Shown here: one piece after another, positions 32,292-41,978 of the stretch
How positions within the stretch are numbered: the stretch's first letter is position 1
Layout: the number at the start of each line of letters is the position of its first letter
NCBI GenBank assembly: GCA_021203905.1
Contig: JAJQAG010000004.1
Coordinates: 1-64,000, forward strand
Length of the DNA stretch: 64,000 bases
DNA from: Coprobacillus sp.
GTDB lineage: Bacteria; Bacillota_I; Bacilli_A; RFN20; CAG-826
Direction: 5' to 3'
The notes under the pieces: generated by a model
What the model saw: only the letters and a program-made list of their open reading frames with translations
Databases searched by the model: none
Told to the model about the DNA's origin: nothing
Program-made: the position numbers and the translations under genes

Positions 32292-32693
32292 ATGGCAAAA
32301 ATTCATTTAGAAATTTACACTCCTAATAAAAAGTATCTCACTACTGATGTGGACTTTATCTCCTTTCAGAGTGAGAACTTTCGTTTGGGAATTCTTCCCC
32401 GACATCAGGAGATGATTTCTAATGTTGTTCCTTGCGAACTCATCCTTCGTAATGAAACAGAGGTCTTTCATTATGCCCTCTCTAGCGGAATGGTTCATGT
32501 CGATAAAGAGAAGACCACAATCCTTGTGGATAGTATAGAAGCTCCAGGTGAGATTGATGTTGCTAGCGCTACTATAGCTCGTGATGAGGCTCTCACGCTT
32601 CTTCATTCCTGTGATGATGATAAGAAGCGCGAAAGTATACAAAAAGACCTCGATTTAGCGAATTTCCGCTTAAAAGTGGCCTCAAATAAATAA
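32292..32693 (+). CDS. atpC: F-type ATP synthase subunit epsilon
   Basis: ATP-synt_DE N-terminal beta domain LGILPRHQEM; operon position. Confidence 0.92.
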   Translation: MAKIHLEIYTPNKKYLTTDVDFISFQSENFRLGILPRHQEMISNVVPCELILRNETEVFHYALSSGMVHVDKEKTTILVDSIEAPGEIDVASATIARDEALTLLHSCDDDKKRESIQKDLDLANFRLKVASNK

Positions 32694-32695
32694 AA

Positions 32696-33478
32696 TTAGT
32701 GGTAATTTTCTAAGAAAGTTGTAATTCCTTGAGCGGTTACTTGTTCAAGGTTTTCTTTTACTCCATCCGCAGTGATATAGCAAAGAGTGTTCCCCTTTAC
32801 TTCTACTCCCTCTATTTCTAATTGCTCAAGGAGTGGATCTTCACATTTATTAGTGTCCACAAATAAGGTGGGAGTTTCATAATTTGTGACAATGTCAAAA
32901 ACTTGTTTATAGAGACTACATGAATCAAGAGAGGATGAGTCATAAGTGAATAGAATAAAATCACTGGAAACATCTTGTTTAAAGAGAGTGTAACTCTCTA
33001 GGAGCGAGACATAATACATACTTGAGAAAGTCGCGTATTTATTTATACTACTTTTAAATGAAGTTTTATACATTAAACGCGAGGCGTCTATAGTGGTGTA
33101 TAACCGTTTATCTTTGACAGTAAAAAGTGCGGGAGTGGTGACGTAATTTGAAAAGATATCTTCGTTATAATCAATCAAATACTGGTAATCTGAGCCAAAT
33201 TCATATCTATATAGAGAGTGTGGGTATTTCTCTAATACTTCCTCCATCACTGGCATCGCTTCGTGGCAGTGACTACAACCCTCGCTATAGATAAAAATTG
33301 TCATCTGATTACCGCTATCAATGAGATTAATTAGCTCTGTCGCCTTGACATCAATGTAGTAGCTTTCTTTTGAGGCGATATCATAGTTATAGATGTCGTG
33401 TATCGCTTGCTCATCACTACATGATGAGAGAAGTAGAGGGGCTATTAATATAAGAGAGAGAATTCGATTCTTTTTCAT
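32696..33478 (-). CDS. Thioredoxin-like lipoprotein
   Basis: Lipobox LLLSSC, YSEGCSHCHEAMPVMEEVL; start set at the ATG 33478. Confidence 0.75.
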   Translation of the reverse strand: MKKNRILSLILIAPLLLSSCSDEQAIHDIYNYDIASKESYYIDVKATELINLIDSGNQMTIFIYSEGCSHCHEAMPVMEEVLEKYPHSLYRYEFGSDYQYLIDYNEDIFSNYVTTPALFTVKDKRLYTTIDASRLMYKTSFKSSINKYATFSSMYYVSLLESYTLFKQDVSSDFILFTYDSSSLDSCSLYKQVFDIVTNYETPTLFVDTNKCEDPLLEQLEIEGVEVKGNTLCYITADGVKENLEQVTAQGITTFLENYH

Positions 33479-33485
33479 CACAAAT

Positions 33486-33491
33486 ATTATA
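33486..33491 (-). promoter_or_regulatory. -10 box of thioredoxin-like lipoprotein, leaderless arrangement
   Basis: TATAAT on the minus strand, last base 8 nt from the ATG at 33478. Confidence 0.55.
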
Positions 33492-33654
33492 ATTCTGCAT
33501 AGTTTTAATTTCATTTGTTTTGATTTTTGAATAGAGAATGCCGCTATAACAGGTATAAGAATTATTTAATTCTCTTTATAAGCTCTTTTTTGTATAATAA
33601 AGGGGAAGTGATAATAAATTATCTATAATTTACCTATCAAGGAGTATTTAAAGT

Positions 33655-34218
33655 ATGAACGCATGGCATGATGTTGATCCTAAGAGAGTGAGTCCAGAGG
33701 AATTTGTGACTTGCATTGAAATCTCTAAAGGCACAAAAACAAAATATGAAATTGACAAAGAAACCGGTCTTTTAGTGCTTGATCGTGTTTTATATACCTC
33801 TTCAATCTATCCCCAGAACTATGGATTTATTCCTCTCTCATTAGGAGATGATGGTGATCCCCTTGATGTCTTACTTCTTAGTAGTGAACCAGTTCTTCCT
33901 CTTAGTTTAGTGAAGTCTCGTCCTATCGGGGGACTTAACATGGTGGATCAAGGCAAGAGAGACACCAAGATTATCGCTGTCGCGGTTTCTGATCCCTTCT
34001 ATAATGCTTATCATGATCTTCGTGAACTTCCTAGTCATGTCATGGATGAGATTAAGCATTTCTTCACTGTGTATAAAGAACTAGAAGGTAAGCCCACGGC
34101 AGTGGAGCAATCCTTTGGAGTGTTGGAAGCGAGAAATATGGTGGAGAAAGCCTTAAAGTCATATCAAAAAAATATCGCTCCAAAAATCAAAGCGGAAAGA
34201 AAAGAGAGAGGTTATTAA
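33655..34218 (+). CDS. ppa: Inorganic pyrophosphatase (family I)
   Basis: KTKYEIDKETG, YPQNYGFIP, GDPLDVL; SD aaggag. Confidence 0.96.
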   Translation: MNAWHDVDPKRVSPEEFVTCIEISKGTKTKYEIDKETGLLVLDRVLYTSSIYPQNYGFIPLSLGDDGDPLDVLLLSSEPVLPLSLVKSRPIGGLNMVDQGKRDTKIIAVAVSDPFYNAYHDLRELPSHVMDEIKHFFTVYKELEGKPTAVEQSFGVLEARNMVEKALKSYQKNIAPKIKAERKERGY

Positions 34219-34242
34219 TTCCTCTCTTTTCATAACTCTATT

Positions 34243-34761
34243 ATGATCCATGTGATTTTATATCAACCTGAGAAACCCTTAAACACGGGTAATATTATGA
34301 GAACATGTTCAGTGACTGGATGTATCCTTCATATCATTGGACCTCTCTCTTTTTCTTTAGATGATAAAGCGCTTAAGAGAGCGGGTCTTGATTACCTCTC
34401 TAACCTAAAGTACTACTATTACGATAGTTACGAGGATTTTCTTGATGAGCACCACGACAAGGATATTTACTATGTCACCCGCTACTCAAATCAAGTCTAT
34501 AGTGAGTGTGATTTCTCTAAAGTAGAAGAAGATTACTACTTCATGTTTGGACGAGAGAGCAGTGGAATTCCTCATGAAATTTTAAGACAACATGAAGATC
34601 GACTCCTTCGTATTCCAATGAAAATAAATGCAAGAAGTTTGAATTTATCAAACAGTGTCGCTATTATTATCTATGAAGCTCTTCGCCAACAAGGTTTTCA
34701 TGAGTTAGCGACTCATGAAACTATAAAAGGAGAAAACTTCCTAAAAGAAGAAAAGAAATGA
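34243..34761 (+). CDS. trmL: tRNA (cytidine(34)-2'-O)-methyltransferase
   Basis: YQPEKPLNTGNIMRTC, FGRESSGIP, ARSLNLSNSVAIIIYEALRQ. Confidence 0.95.
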   Translation: MIHVILYQPEKPLNTGNIMRTCSVTGCILHIIGPLSFSLDDKALKRAGLDYLSNLKYYYYDSYEDFLDEHHDKDIYYVTRYSNQVYSECDFSKVEEDYYFMFGRESSGIPHEILRQHEDRLLRIPMKINARSLNLSNSVAIIIYEALRQQGFHELATHETIKGENFLKEEKK

Positions 34762-35243
34762 AATTCAAAGCTTTAACTATTCTTCCTCTTGTTGGACTCT
34801 TTGTTCTCTCTAGTTGTGGAGCGGAGTTTTATTTTTATATTGAGAGAAACCCTAATGGTGGACATCTTATTGATATCACAGGAGAAGAGGTCTACGAGAG
34901 AGCAATTACTAATAACGAGACCCTCGTTGTCCTTATTGGAGAGAGTGTTGGTTGTTCAACCTGCACGACAGCGATAAAGAACATTGGTGATTACTGCGCT
35001 CTTGAATCTGTTGATATCTACTTCTATGAAGTAAGTGGTGTGACAGAAGAGGATTATACCTATCTTTACGATGCGACGATATACATGTTAGGAGAGGACA
35101 ACTATAATGCTCTCCCTGCTTGGGGTGAAGAATTATCCACTCCATATGTCTACATCTTTTATGAACAAACACCTTTCCCTGTTGGAACTACCGATTACAT
35201 TGGTTACTTCCGTGATCATTTCATTCTTGTGGATCCAAGTTAA
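34758..35243 (+). CDS. Lipoprotein with thioredoxin-like CxxC
   Basis: Lipobox LFVLSSC; VGCSTCTTA; STPYVYIF cis-Pro-like. Confidence 0.65.
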   Translation: MKFKALTILPLVGLFVLSSCGAEFYFYIERNPNGGHLIDITGEEVYERAITNNETLVVLIGESVGCSTCTTAIKNIGDYCALESVDIYFYEVSGVTEEDYTYLYDATIYMLGEDNYNALPAWGEELSTPYVYIFYEQTPFPVGTTDYIGYFRDHFILVDPS

Positions 35244-35245
35244 AG

Positions 35246-36004
35246 ATGAAAAAGATAAATATTCTTGCCCTAAGTTTTGTGGCCCTCTCCCTCGGGAGTG
35301 CTCTTTCTGGTTGTGGTAGCTCTTCTTCTTGGGAGAAGATAAGAGAGAAACTCACTAACGAGATCAATTTTGATATCTCCTCTTGGGAAGGATACGACTA
35401 TTATGGTTATGCTTATGGGGCTGCGCCATACGATGATCCTGAGACGGGGATTAGTTATAGCTTTATGGATTATTTAGCGGAGAAGGAATATATCTTCTCT
35501 TATGCTAATGGTGATTATCTCTATGCCACTGGAGCAAATGTGATAGTGACTTATAGTGATGATCCTTATCTTGATCAGAGAATTGATGAAGGATTCTATA
35601 TCTATCGTGGTAGTGTTGCCTATTATTATGGTGTTAATTCCGAAACAACTTATCACTCTCCGACAAGTCCAAGTGAACCAGTAAGATCATATAGTGACTT
35701 TGCTAGTGGCTTTAATTCTTATTTTAATGACACTCTTCTCGGGGGAATCATTTCCTATTGTGATGAGAATCCTATCTCCAAAGGAAAGATTAAAAATAGT
35801 AATGTCTCTTGGAACTTTGTCCACAATGGAGGGCAATATACGATCTCTCTTGATTACAATAAAAATACCCTTGATTTCAAGTCCCTTCTTCTTACTTATC
35901 GAAGAGCTCTTAGTGGCACGGAAATATCCGCGCGAATGATCATCGAAGAAGCTAATGGGCATGATGTCTCTAATAATACTTGGTACGGAACCGACTATTA
36001 TTGA
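35246..36004 (+). CDS. Hypothetical lipoprotein
   Basis: Lipobox SALSGC. Confidence 0.7.
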   Translation: MKKINILALSFVALSLGSALSGCGSSSSWEKIREKLTNEINFDISSWEGYDYYGYAYGAAPYDDPETGISYSFMDYLAEKEYIFSYANGDYLYATGANVIVTYSDDPYLDQRIDEGFYIYRGSVAYYYGVNSETTYHSPTSPSEPVRSYSDFASGFNSYFNDTLLGGIISYCDENPISKGKIKNSNVSWNFVHNGGQYTISLDYNKNTLDFKSLLLTYRRALSGTEISARMIIEEANGHDVSNNTWYGTDYY

Positions 36005-36073
36005 TTTAACCCTTATCTTTCACGATAATAACCAATTTAATATAATTTATTATATTTAAATTAACTTACATGT

Positions 36074-36079
36074 TATAAT
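36074..36079 (+). promoter_or_regulatory. -10 box of gmk, leaderless arrangement
   Basis: Extended TGtTATAAT, last T 7 nt before the ATG at 36086. Confidence 0.65.
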
Positions 36080-36085
36080 CTTTTT

Positions 36086-36688
36086 ATGGCATCAAAAGGT
36101 TTACTTATTATTATTTCTGGTCCCAGTGGAGTGGGTAAAGGAACCGTTAGAAAGAGACTTATGAAAGATCACTCTCTTGATTTAATTTACTCTGTCTCTA
36201 TGACCACTCGCCCACCACGAAAAGGGGAAGTTGAAGGCGTGGATTATTACTTCGTCAGTGATGAAACCTTTGATGAGATGATTAACAATGGGGGCTTTTT
36301 AGAATACACAACCTTTGTGGGTCACCGCTACGGAACCCCAAAAGAAAAGATTCAACAAGAGATAGATGCCGGCCACAATGTCATCCTTGAGATTGAGGTT
36401 GATGGAGCGGGTCAAGTTCTTGAAAAGGTCAAAGGGATTGATAATGTTGTTTCGATTTTCCTTCTTCCCCCTAATCCTCAAGCTTTGGAAAAGAGGATCA
36501 GAAAGAGAAGAAGTGAAAGTGAAGAAACCCTTCGAGAGAGAATTGAAAAAGGCATTAGTGAGATCAATGCTTCTAAGTCTTATCAACATGTTGTCTTTAA
36601 TGCTTCTGTGAAGAAAAGCGCGAAAGAGATTGCCTCTATTATCCGCTACGAAATAGTTCAAAGTCTCGTTGGTGAAGTGAGAGACTAA
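36086..36688 (+). CDS. gmk: Guanylate kinase
   Basis: SGPSGVGKGTV, TTRPPRKGEVEGVDYYF. Confidence 0.97.
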   Translation: MASKGLLIIISGPSGVGKGTVRKRLMKDHSLDLIYSVSMTTRPPRKGEVEGVDYYFVSDETFDEMINNGGFLEYTTFVGHRYGTPKEKIQQEIDAGHNVILEIEVDGAGQVLEKVKGIDNVVSIFLLPPNPQALEKRIRKRRSESEETLRERIEKGISEINASKSYQHVVFNASVKKSAKEIASIIRYEIVQSLVGEVRD

Positions 36689-36746
36689 AATTTTGTCATC
36701 ATATTATGAAAACGATAAGAGTGTTACTCTTATTTTGTTTATAATT

Positions 36747-36752
36747 TATAAT
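36747..36752 (+). promoter_or_regulatory. -10 box of priA, leaderless arrangement
   Basis: TATAAT, last T 8 nt before the ATG at 36760; no SD. Confidence 0.6.
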
Positions 36753-36759
36753 ACTAGAT

Positions 36760-38952
36760 ATGGTTATCCTCGATGTCTTAATAGAATACACCCAATCTAC
36801 CCTTGATAGATCTTTTACCTATGTCTATCTAGGAGAGAAAAAGGTCGATGTGGGTTTTCGTGTCCTCATCCCCTTTAATAAGAAAGAAATTGTGGGCTAT
36901 GTCATTGAAGTGACCCAAAGCGAAAAAACAAAAGAAGAATTAATTAACGAAAAAGGATTTGAGATTGGTGAGGTTATTGATGTTATTGATACAAAACCTA
37001 TTTTAAATAAAGACCTTTTAGATTTAGTGGATATCCTTTGTGACTATTATCTCTGTGGGAGAATGGCCATCTTACAATGTATGCTTCCACCCTCTCTTAA
37101 TATTAGAAAAAGCGCTTTAAGCGCTCCTAAAATTGCTTACGATCAATATCTTACCATCAGTGGTAAATATCATAGTGATGGTCTTACTCCTAAGCAAAAA
37201 GAAGTCTATGAGCTCATCCACGCTAACGGGAAAGTCTTAAAAAACACCATTAGCCCCGCTATCTGTAAGGCGCTTATTGATAAACACAAAGTTAAGATTA
37301 TCAAGGAAGAGAAAAGAAGGTTAAAAATAGAAGGGAATGAAGTCTATCCTGAAGTCACCCTTACCGATGATCAGAAGAAGGTCATTAAAGAGTTTAATAA
37401 TAGTAAGGACTCAGTCTATCTTCTTGAAGGAGTGACTGGTAGTGGAAAGACTGAGGTCTATCTCTCTATCTGTGATGAGTATTTAAAACAAGGTAAGAGT
37501 GTCCTCATTCTTGTCCCGGAGATTGCCCTCACTAAATCCATGAGTGAATTCTTCCTTAATCGTTTTCACTCTAACGTTGCCATTCTTCACTCTTCTCTCA
37601 CTAAAGCTGAGCGATATGACGAATATCGTCGTATCCAAAATGGAGATGCGAAGATTGTCGTTGGAGCGAGATCTGCAATCTTTGCCCCACTTTCTAATAT
37701 TGGATTAATCATTCTTGATGAAGAGCACACTGAATCATATAAGCAAGATTCCTATCCATATTACCACGCTCGTGATGTTGCCCTTTTTAGAGCGAATCAA
37801 CACCACGCTAAAGTTATTTTAGGAAGTGCTACCCCCTCTCTTGAGAGTAGAGCTAAAGCTTCTAAAGGTGTCTATCATCTTTTAACTCTATCCAAGAGAA
37901 TTAATGATCAGCCCCTTCCTCAGGTGACCATTATTAGAATGAGTAATCGAGCGAACTTCTCTAATGAATCCACCCTATTCACTGCTTCCTTAATTGAGGA
38001 AATTCGTCAACGACTAGAGAAGGGTGAACAAGTGATCCTCTTAGTTAATAAGAGAGGATTCTCCTCTCTTACATGTCGAGAGTGTGGCTATACATTTATT
38101 TGTCCCACTTGTAAGGTTCCCCTTGTGTATCACAAGAAAGACGAAACCTTAAAATGTCACCACTGTAATTATCAAGAAGCCGTTCCCGAGGTTTGTCCAG
38201 AGTGCGGAAGTAGCAAACTCATGAAGCTCGGATACGGGACAGAGAAAGTAGAAGAAGAAGTTCTTAAACTCTTTTCCACCGCTCGTGTCCTTCGTCTCGA
38301 TAGTGATGCCGCCAGAGAGAGAAATGTCATGAGACAGATTATCGATGAATTCTCCGCTCATCAAGCGGATATACTTATTGGCACTCAAATGATTGCCAAA
38401 GGTCATGACTTTAAGGATGTCACCCTTGTGGGAGTTATAAATGCGGATCTAGGTTTAAGTGCTCCCTCATATCGAAATAGTGAGAGAACATTCCAACTTC
38501 TCACCCAAGCCATTGGCAGATGTGGAAGGGGAGAGAAGAAAGGAGAAGCCATTATTCAGACTTATAATCCGAGCCACTACGCTATCACTAATGCAGCGAG
38601 ACAAGACTATGAGAACTTCTATCGCTTGGAAATGAGTAAGAGAAAATCGCTCCATAATCCACCCTTCTATTTCTACTGTGCGATTAAGATCTGTGGAAAG
38701 AGTGAAAAGACCATTGTGGAACTTGGAGAGAATATAAAATATTCTCTAAGTCAAATCCTTAAGGATAAAGCCTCTCTCTATGGGCCCCTTGTTCCCTATG
38801 TTTCTTACTATGACGGGAAGTATTACCGCTCAATCTTGGTGAAGTATCGAGATAACAAAGTGGTAAAGGATGCCATTAGAGAAATTAAAGATGCCCTTAC
38901 TATCAGGGGAAACATTGAAATAAATATCGATTTTGACCCTTATGACTTCTAA
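36760..38952 (+). CDS. priA: Primosomal protein N' (PriA helicase)
   Basis: GVTGSGKTEVY, DEEHTESYKQ, Zn-binding CRECGYTFICPTC..CHHCNY..CPECGS. Confidence 0.97.
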   Translation: MVILDVLIEYTQSTLDRSFTYVYLGEKKVDVGFRVLIPFNKKEIVGYVIEVTQSEKTKEELINEKGFEIGEVIDVIDTKPILNKDLLDLVDILCDYYLCGRMAILQCMLPPSLNIRKSALSAPKIAYDQYLTISGKYHSDGLTPKQKEVYELIHANGKVLKNTISPAICKALIDKHKVKIIKEEKRRLKIEGNEVYPEVTLTDDQKKVIKEFNNSKDSVYLLEGVTGSGKTEVYLSICDEYLKQGKSVLILVPEIALTKSMSEFFLNRFHSNVAILHSSLTKAERYDEYRRIQNGDAKIVVGARSAIFAPLSNIGLIILDEEHTESYKQDSYPYYHARDVALFRANQHHAKVILGSATPSLESRAKASKGVYHLLTLSKRINDQPLPQVTIIRMSNRANFSNESTLFTASLIEEIRQRLEKGEQVILLVNKRGFSSLTCRECGYTFICPTCKVPLVYHKKDETLKCHHCNYQEAVPEVCPECGSSKLMKLGYGTEKVEEEVLKLFSTARVLRLDSDAARERNVMRQIIDEFSAHQADILIGTQMIAKGHDFKDVTLVGVINADLGLSAPSYRNSERTFQLLTQAIGRCGRGEKKGEAIIQTYNPSHYAITNAARQDYENFYRLEMSKRKSLHNPPFYFYCAIKICGKSEKTIVELGENIKYSLSQILKDKASLYGPLVPYVSYYDGKYYRSILVKYRDNKVVKDAIREIKDALTIRGNIEINIDFDPYDF

Positions 38953-38973
38953 AATATAAAAGGAGATAAAAAC

Positions 38974-39468
38974 ATGATAACGATTAGAATTATTGGTTTA
39001 GATCAATTTGATGTTGGGGACCTTTCAAAGAAATTGACCCCTAATCTCGCTAAGGTATATGAAACAAGTGAGAGCGAAATAAACTTCGTGGCCCCAAGGG
39101 ATACGATGCTATTTCATAATGGAGTGGATCAAAGTCTTTGGAACTGCATTGTGCAGGTTAAAGCCCCACACCGCTGCGAGGCTGTGGAATCCTTTGCTGC
39201 GGACATCCTTATGGCGGCCATAAAAGAAGTGGCTATCAATGTGGCCATTGAGTTTACATACTATGAAGAAGCTCACCGCTATGAATATCTTAATAATGAA
39301 TTCGATCGCTTTATCGAAGCCCCCATTTCTCGAGCGGATTATGATGAAGACGAAGACGATGACGAGTTAGATGATCTTGATGATTTAGGCCTCGAAGATG
39401 AAGAGGAGGACGATGAATTCGACGACATCTATGACGGCGATGTTTTTAAAGAACACGGAATCGAATAA
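38974..39468 (+). CDS. Hypothetical protein with highly acidic C-terminal tail
   Basis: Globular N-terminal ~115 aa then DEDEDDDELDDLDDLGLEDEEEDDEFDDIYDGD; preceded by aaggag. Confidence 0.8.
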   Translation: MITIRIIGLDQFDVGDLSKKLTPNLAKVYETSESEINFVAPRDTMLFHNGVDQSLWNCIVQVKAPHRCEAVESFAADILMAAIKEVAINVAIEFTYYEEAHRYEYLNNEFDRFIEAPISRADYDEDEDDDELDDLDDLGLEDEEEDDEFDDIYDGDVFKEHGIE

Positions 39469-39627
39469 TTTTCATAAACTCGCTATTTTAGGAATATTTC
39501 TTTAGAAATTATTTTTGTTTTTCTATTTTTTCGCATAAATATCGTTTTTTTATTTTGTTCCGTTCCATATAAATAAATACTATCTAGGTTAAACATTTTT
39601 TATGTTTAAAACTCCTTTTTTTGTTCC

Positions 39628-39633
39628 TATAAT
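39628..39633 (+). promoter_or_regulatory. -10 box of rsmB-like gene, leaderless arrangement
   Basis: TATAAT, last T 7 nt before the ATG at 39640. Confidence 0.6.
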
Positions 39634-39639
39634 GAAATT

Positions 39640-40935
39640 ATGAAACCTTTCGAAACTAGCTACGAGGCTCTTAAATCCATCGTTGGTGAGGACGTCTCCT
39701 TTTCCTTAGCATTGAAGCATTTATTCAGTCAAGAGAAATATAGTGCGAAGGAAAAAAATGAGATTTCGGTCATCGTTGGGTGCGCTTTGCGTCACTACTA
39801 TATTTTTGATGAACTCATCTCTCGATATTTCCCTGATCTTGACGTTTACTCTCGTTGTGCGTTTTACATTTTGATGGCGGAGGTTAGATTCCTTAATAAA
39901 GATGGTGACAATAGTGAAGTCATCGAGTTTGTGAAAGAAACTCTTAAAAACAATAAAGTGGAATATCGAGAAGAACAATTTGATGTTCTTGTGGACTATA
40001 TGAAGACCAACCCGGTTCTCATCCCCCAGGATGTCGATCAAACCAGTGTGGAATATGTCCATTATCGTTATAACTTACCGATTCCTATCGTGAAGATGTG
40101 GATGAAGTCTCTTGGAAGAAACACCGCTTATCATCTCTTTAAGGTTTTCTCTCGTTCGATTACGAAATACTTTCGCATTAATACCTTAAAGATGGATGAA
40201 GCCACTTTTAAAGAAACGTATGGTGATTCCTTCTGCTACGATTGTGGAGTGGATAATGTTGTTTATCCTAGCCTTGAAAAGCCTGTCTCTAAAAGAGACA
40301 CCAATGTCGCGATTAATAAATGTCATCTCTTCTCGACCACTCTTGGTTTAGAGAAGGTTTTAGATTCCCTTGATATTAAAGAGACTGATACTGTAGCCGC
40401 TCTCTCTTCCTCTCTTACCCCTTTGTATCTCTCCCTGGCGACGAGATTAAAGAGCAATCTCAATAAGATTGATGTCATCTTTGAGTCTGGAGCGGACTAT
40501 TATAAGGCGACAAAAGGAATACATGGATATGGAATTGAGAATATGAGATTCTATACCGCGAGCCCATCAAGTTTCATCACTTGTATTAGTGAACCCGTTG
40601 ATTATTTCTTCCTTTCTCCGAAAAACTCCAACTTTGAATTATTTAGATTATCTCCTGATTATGCTCTCCACTTTAAAGTGGATACTCTTGATGCTCTCAT
40701 TGAGAATGAGAAACAATCTTTAGAAGAAGCTGCCCCTCTTGTCAAAGAGGGTGGTAAAATTATTTATGTCATCCCCACCATATCCCACAAGGAAGGGAAG
40801 ACACTTGTAAGTGATTTTCTCAAAAATCACGAGGAATTCTCTCTCGTGGAAGAGAATCAATTCCTCCCCATTGATGAAGAGTATAATTGCTCTTTGTATT
40901 ACGCTATATTGGCGAAAGAAAGAACTGAGAAGTGA
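39640..40935 (+). CDS. RsmB-like protein (NusB-like N-terminus + degenerate methyltransferase domain)
   Basis: Position before rlmN; C-terminal part collinear with the RsmB MTase but catalytic motifs replaced. Confidence 0.7.
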   Translation: MKPFETSYEALKSIVGEDVSFSLALKHLFSQEKYSAKEKNEISVIVGCALRHYYIFDELISRYFPDLDVYSRCAFYILMAEVRFLNKDGDNSEVIEFVKETLKNNKVEYREEQFDVLVDYMKTNPVLIPQDVDQTSVEYVHYRYNLPIPIVKMWMKSLGRNTAYHLFKVFSRSITKYFRINTLKMDEATFKETYGDSFCYDCGVDNVVYPSLEKPVSKRDTNVAINKCHLFSTTLGLEKVLDSLDIKETDTVAALSSSLTPLYLSLATRLKSNLNKIDVIFESGADYYKATKGIHGYGIENMRFYTASPSSFITCISEPVDYFFLSPKNSNFELFRLSPDYALHFKVDTLDALIENEKQSLEEAAPLVKEGGKIIYVIPTISHKEGKTLVSDFLKNHEEFSLVEENQFLPIDEEYNCSLYYAILAKERTEK

Positions 40936-41978
40936 TTAATTTATACGGCATTGAACTTTCTAAATTAGAAGAGGTGATGATTAACGAGGGGCAGAAGAAG
41001 TATCGAGCCACTCAACTATATTCATGGATCTATCAAAAGAAGGCGACCTCATTTGATGAAATGAGTGATATTTCGTTGTCCTTTAGAGAAACTCTTAAAG
41101 AGAAATATTGCCTTACTATTCCTAAGATTCACACTCGTCAGCTCTCCACTGACGGAACCATTAAACTCCTTGTGGAGATGGAAGATGGGATGAAAGTGGA
41201 GACGGTCTTGATGCGCTACTCTTATGGGTGTGTCGCCTGTGTTTCGAGTCAAGTTGGTTGCGCCATGGGTTGTTCTTTTTGTGCGTCTGGACTCCTTGGA
41301 AAAAAGAGAAACCTTCTTCCTGAAGAAATGGTGGGGCAGATCCTCTGCCTTAATAATGAACTTGAAAAAGAGAAACAAGGTCAGAGAGTGACTCATGTCG
41401 TTTTAATGGGTACAGGAGAACCTTTTGATAACTATGATAATGTCATGGACTTTATTCGGATTATCAATAATCAACATGGTCTCTCTATTGGAGCGAGACA
41501 CATCACTGTCTCTACCTGTGGGATTAGTGAAGGAATAAGACGATACGCACGAGAAGGACTACAGACTAATCTTGCGATAAGCTTACACGCTCCAAACGAT
41601 GAAATCAGAAATAAATTAATGAACATTAATCACCTTTATCCATTATCTAGTATAATGGAAGCGGTGAGAGAGTATATCAGTATCGCTCATCGAAGAGTGA
41701 CCTATGAGTATCTCTTAATCCAAGATGTCAATGATAGTTTCGAGTGTGCACAACAGTTAGTGGATCTCGTGGGTGACACCGAAGGTTACGTGAATCTCAT
41801 CCCTTATAATGAAACCCATCTTGCGGATTATAAGAGAAGTAGTAACAATCGTATTCATGCCTTTGGTGGCTACCTTGAACAACACGGACTCAATGTCACG
41901 ATCAGAAAAGAATTTGGCAGTGATATTGATGCCGCCTGTGGGCAACTCAAAGCCAAAGCAGAAGGGAAAATGCAATGA
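40932..41978 (+). CDS. rlmN: 23S rRNA (A2503-C2)/tRNA (A37) methyltransferase, radical SAM
   Basis: VGCAMGCSFCASG, VLMGTGEPFDNYDNV, VSTCGI, LAISLHAPND. Confidence 0.97.
   Translation: MINLYGIELSKLEEVMINEGQKKYRATQLYSWIYQKKATSFDEMSDISLSFRETLKEKYCLTIPKIHTRQLSTDGTIKLLVEMEDGMKVETVLMRYSYGCVACVSSQVGCAMGCSFCASGLLGKKRNLLPEEMVGQILCLNNELEKEKQGQRVTHVVLMGTGEPFDNYDNVMDFIRIINNQHGLSIGARHITVSTCGISEGIRRYAREGLQTNLAISLHAPNDEIRNKLMNINHLYPLSSIMEAVREYISIAHRRVTYEYLLIQDVNDSFECAQQLVDLVGDTEGYVNLIPYNETHLADYKRSSNNRIHAFGGYLEQHGLNVTIRKEFGSDIDAACGQLKAKAEGKMQ

Noticed and set aside
39469-39639. Possible ncRNA or riboswitch upstream of the rsmB-like gene
   Set aside because: Very AT-rich with only weak hairpins; the rsmB-like start is better explained by its own adjacent -10 box.
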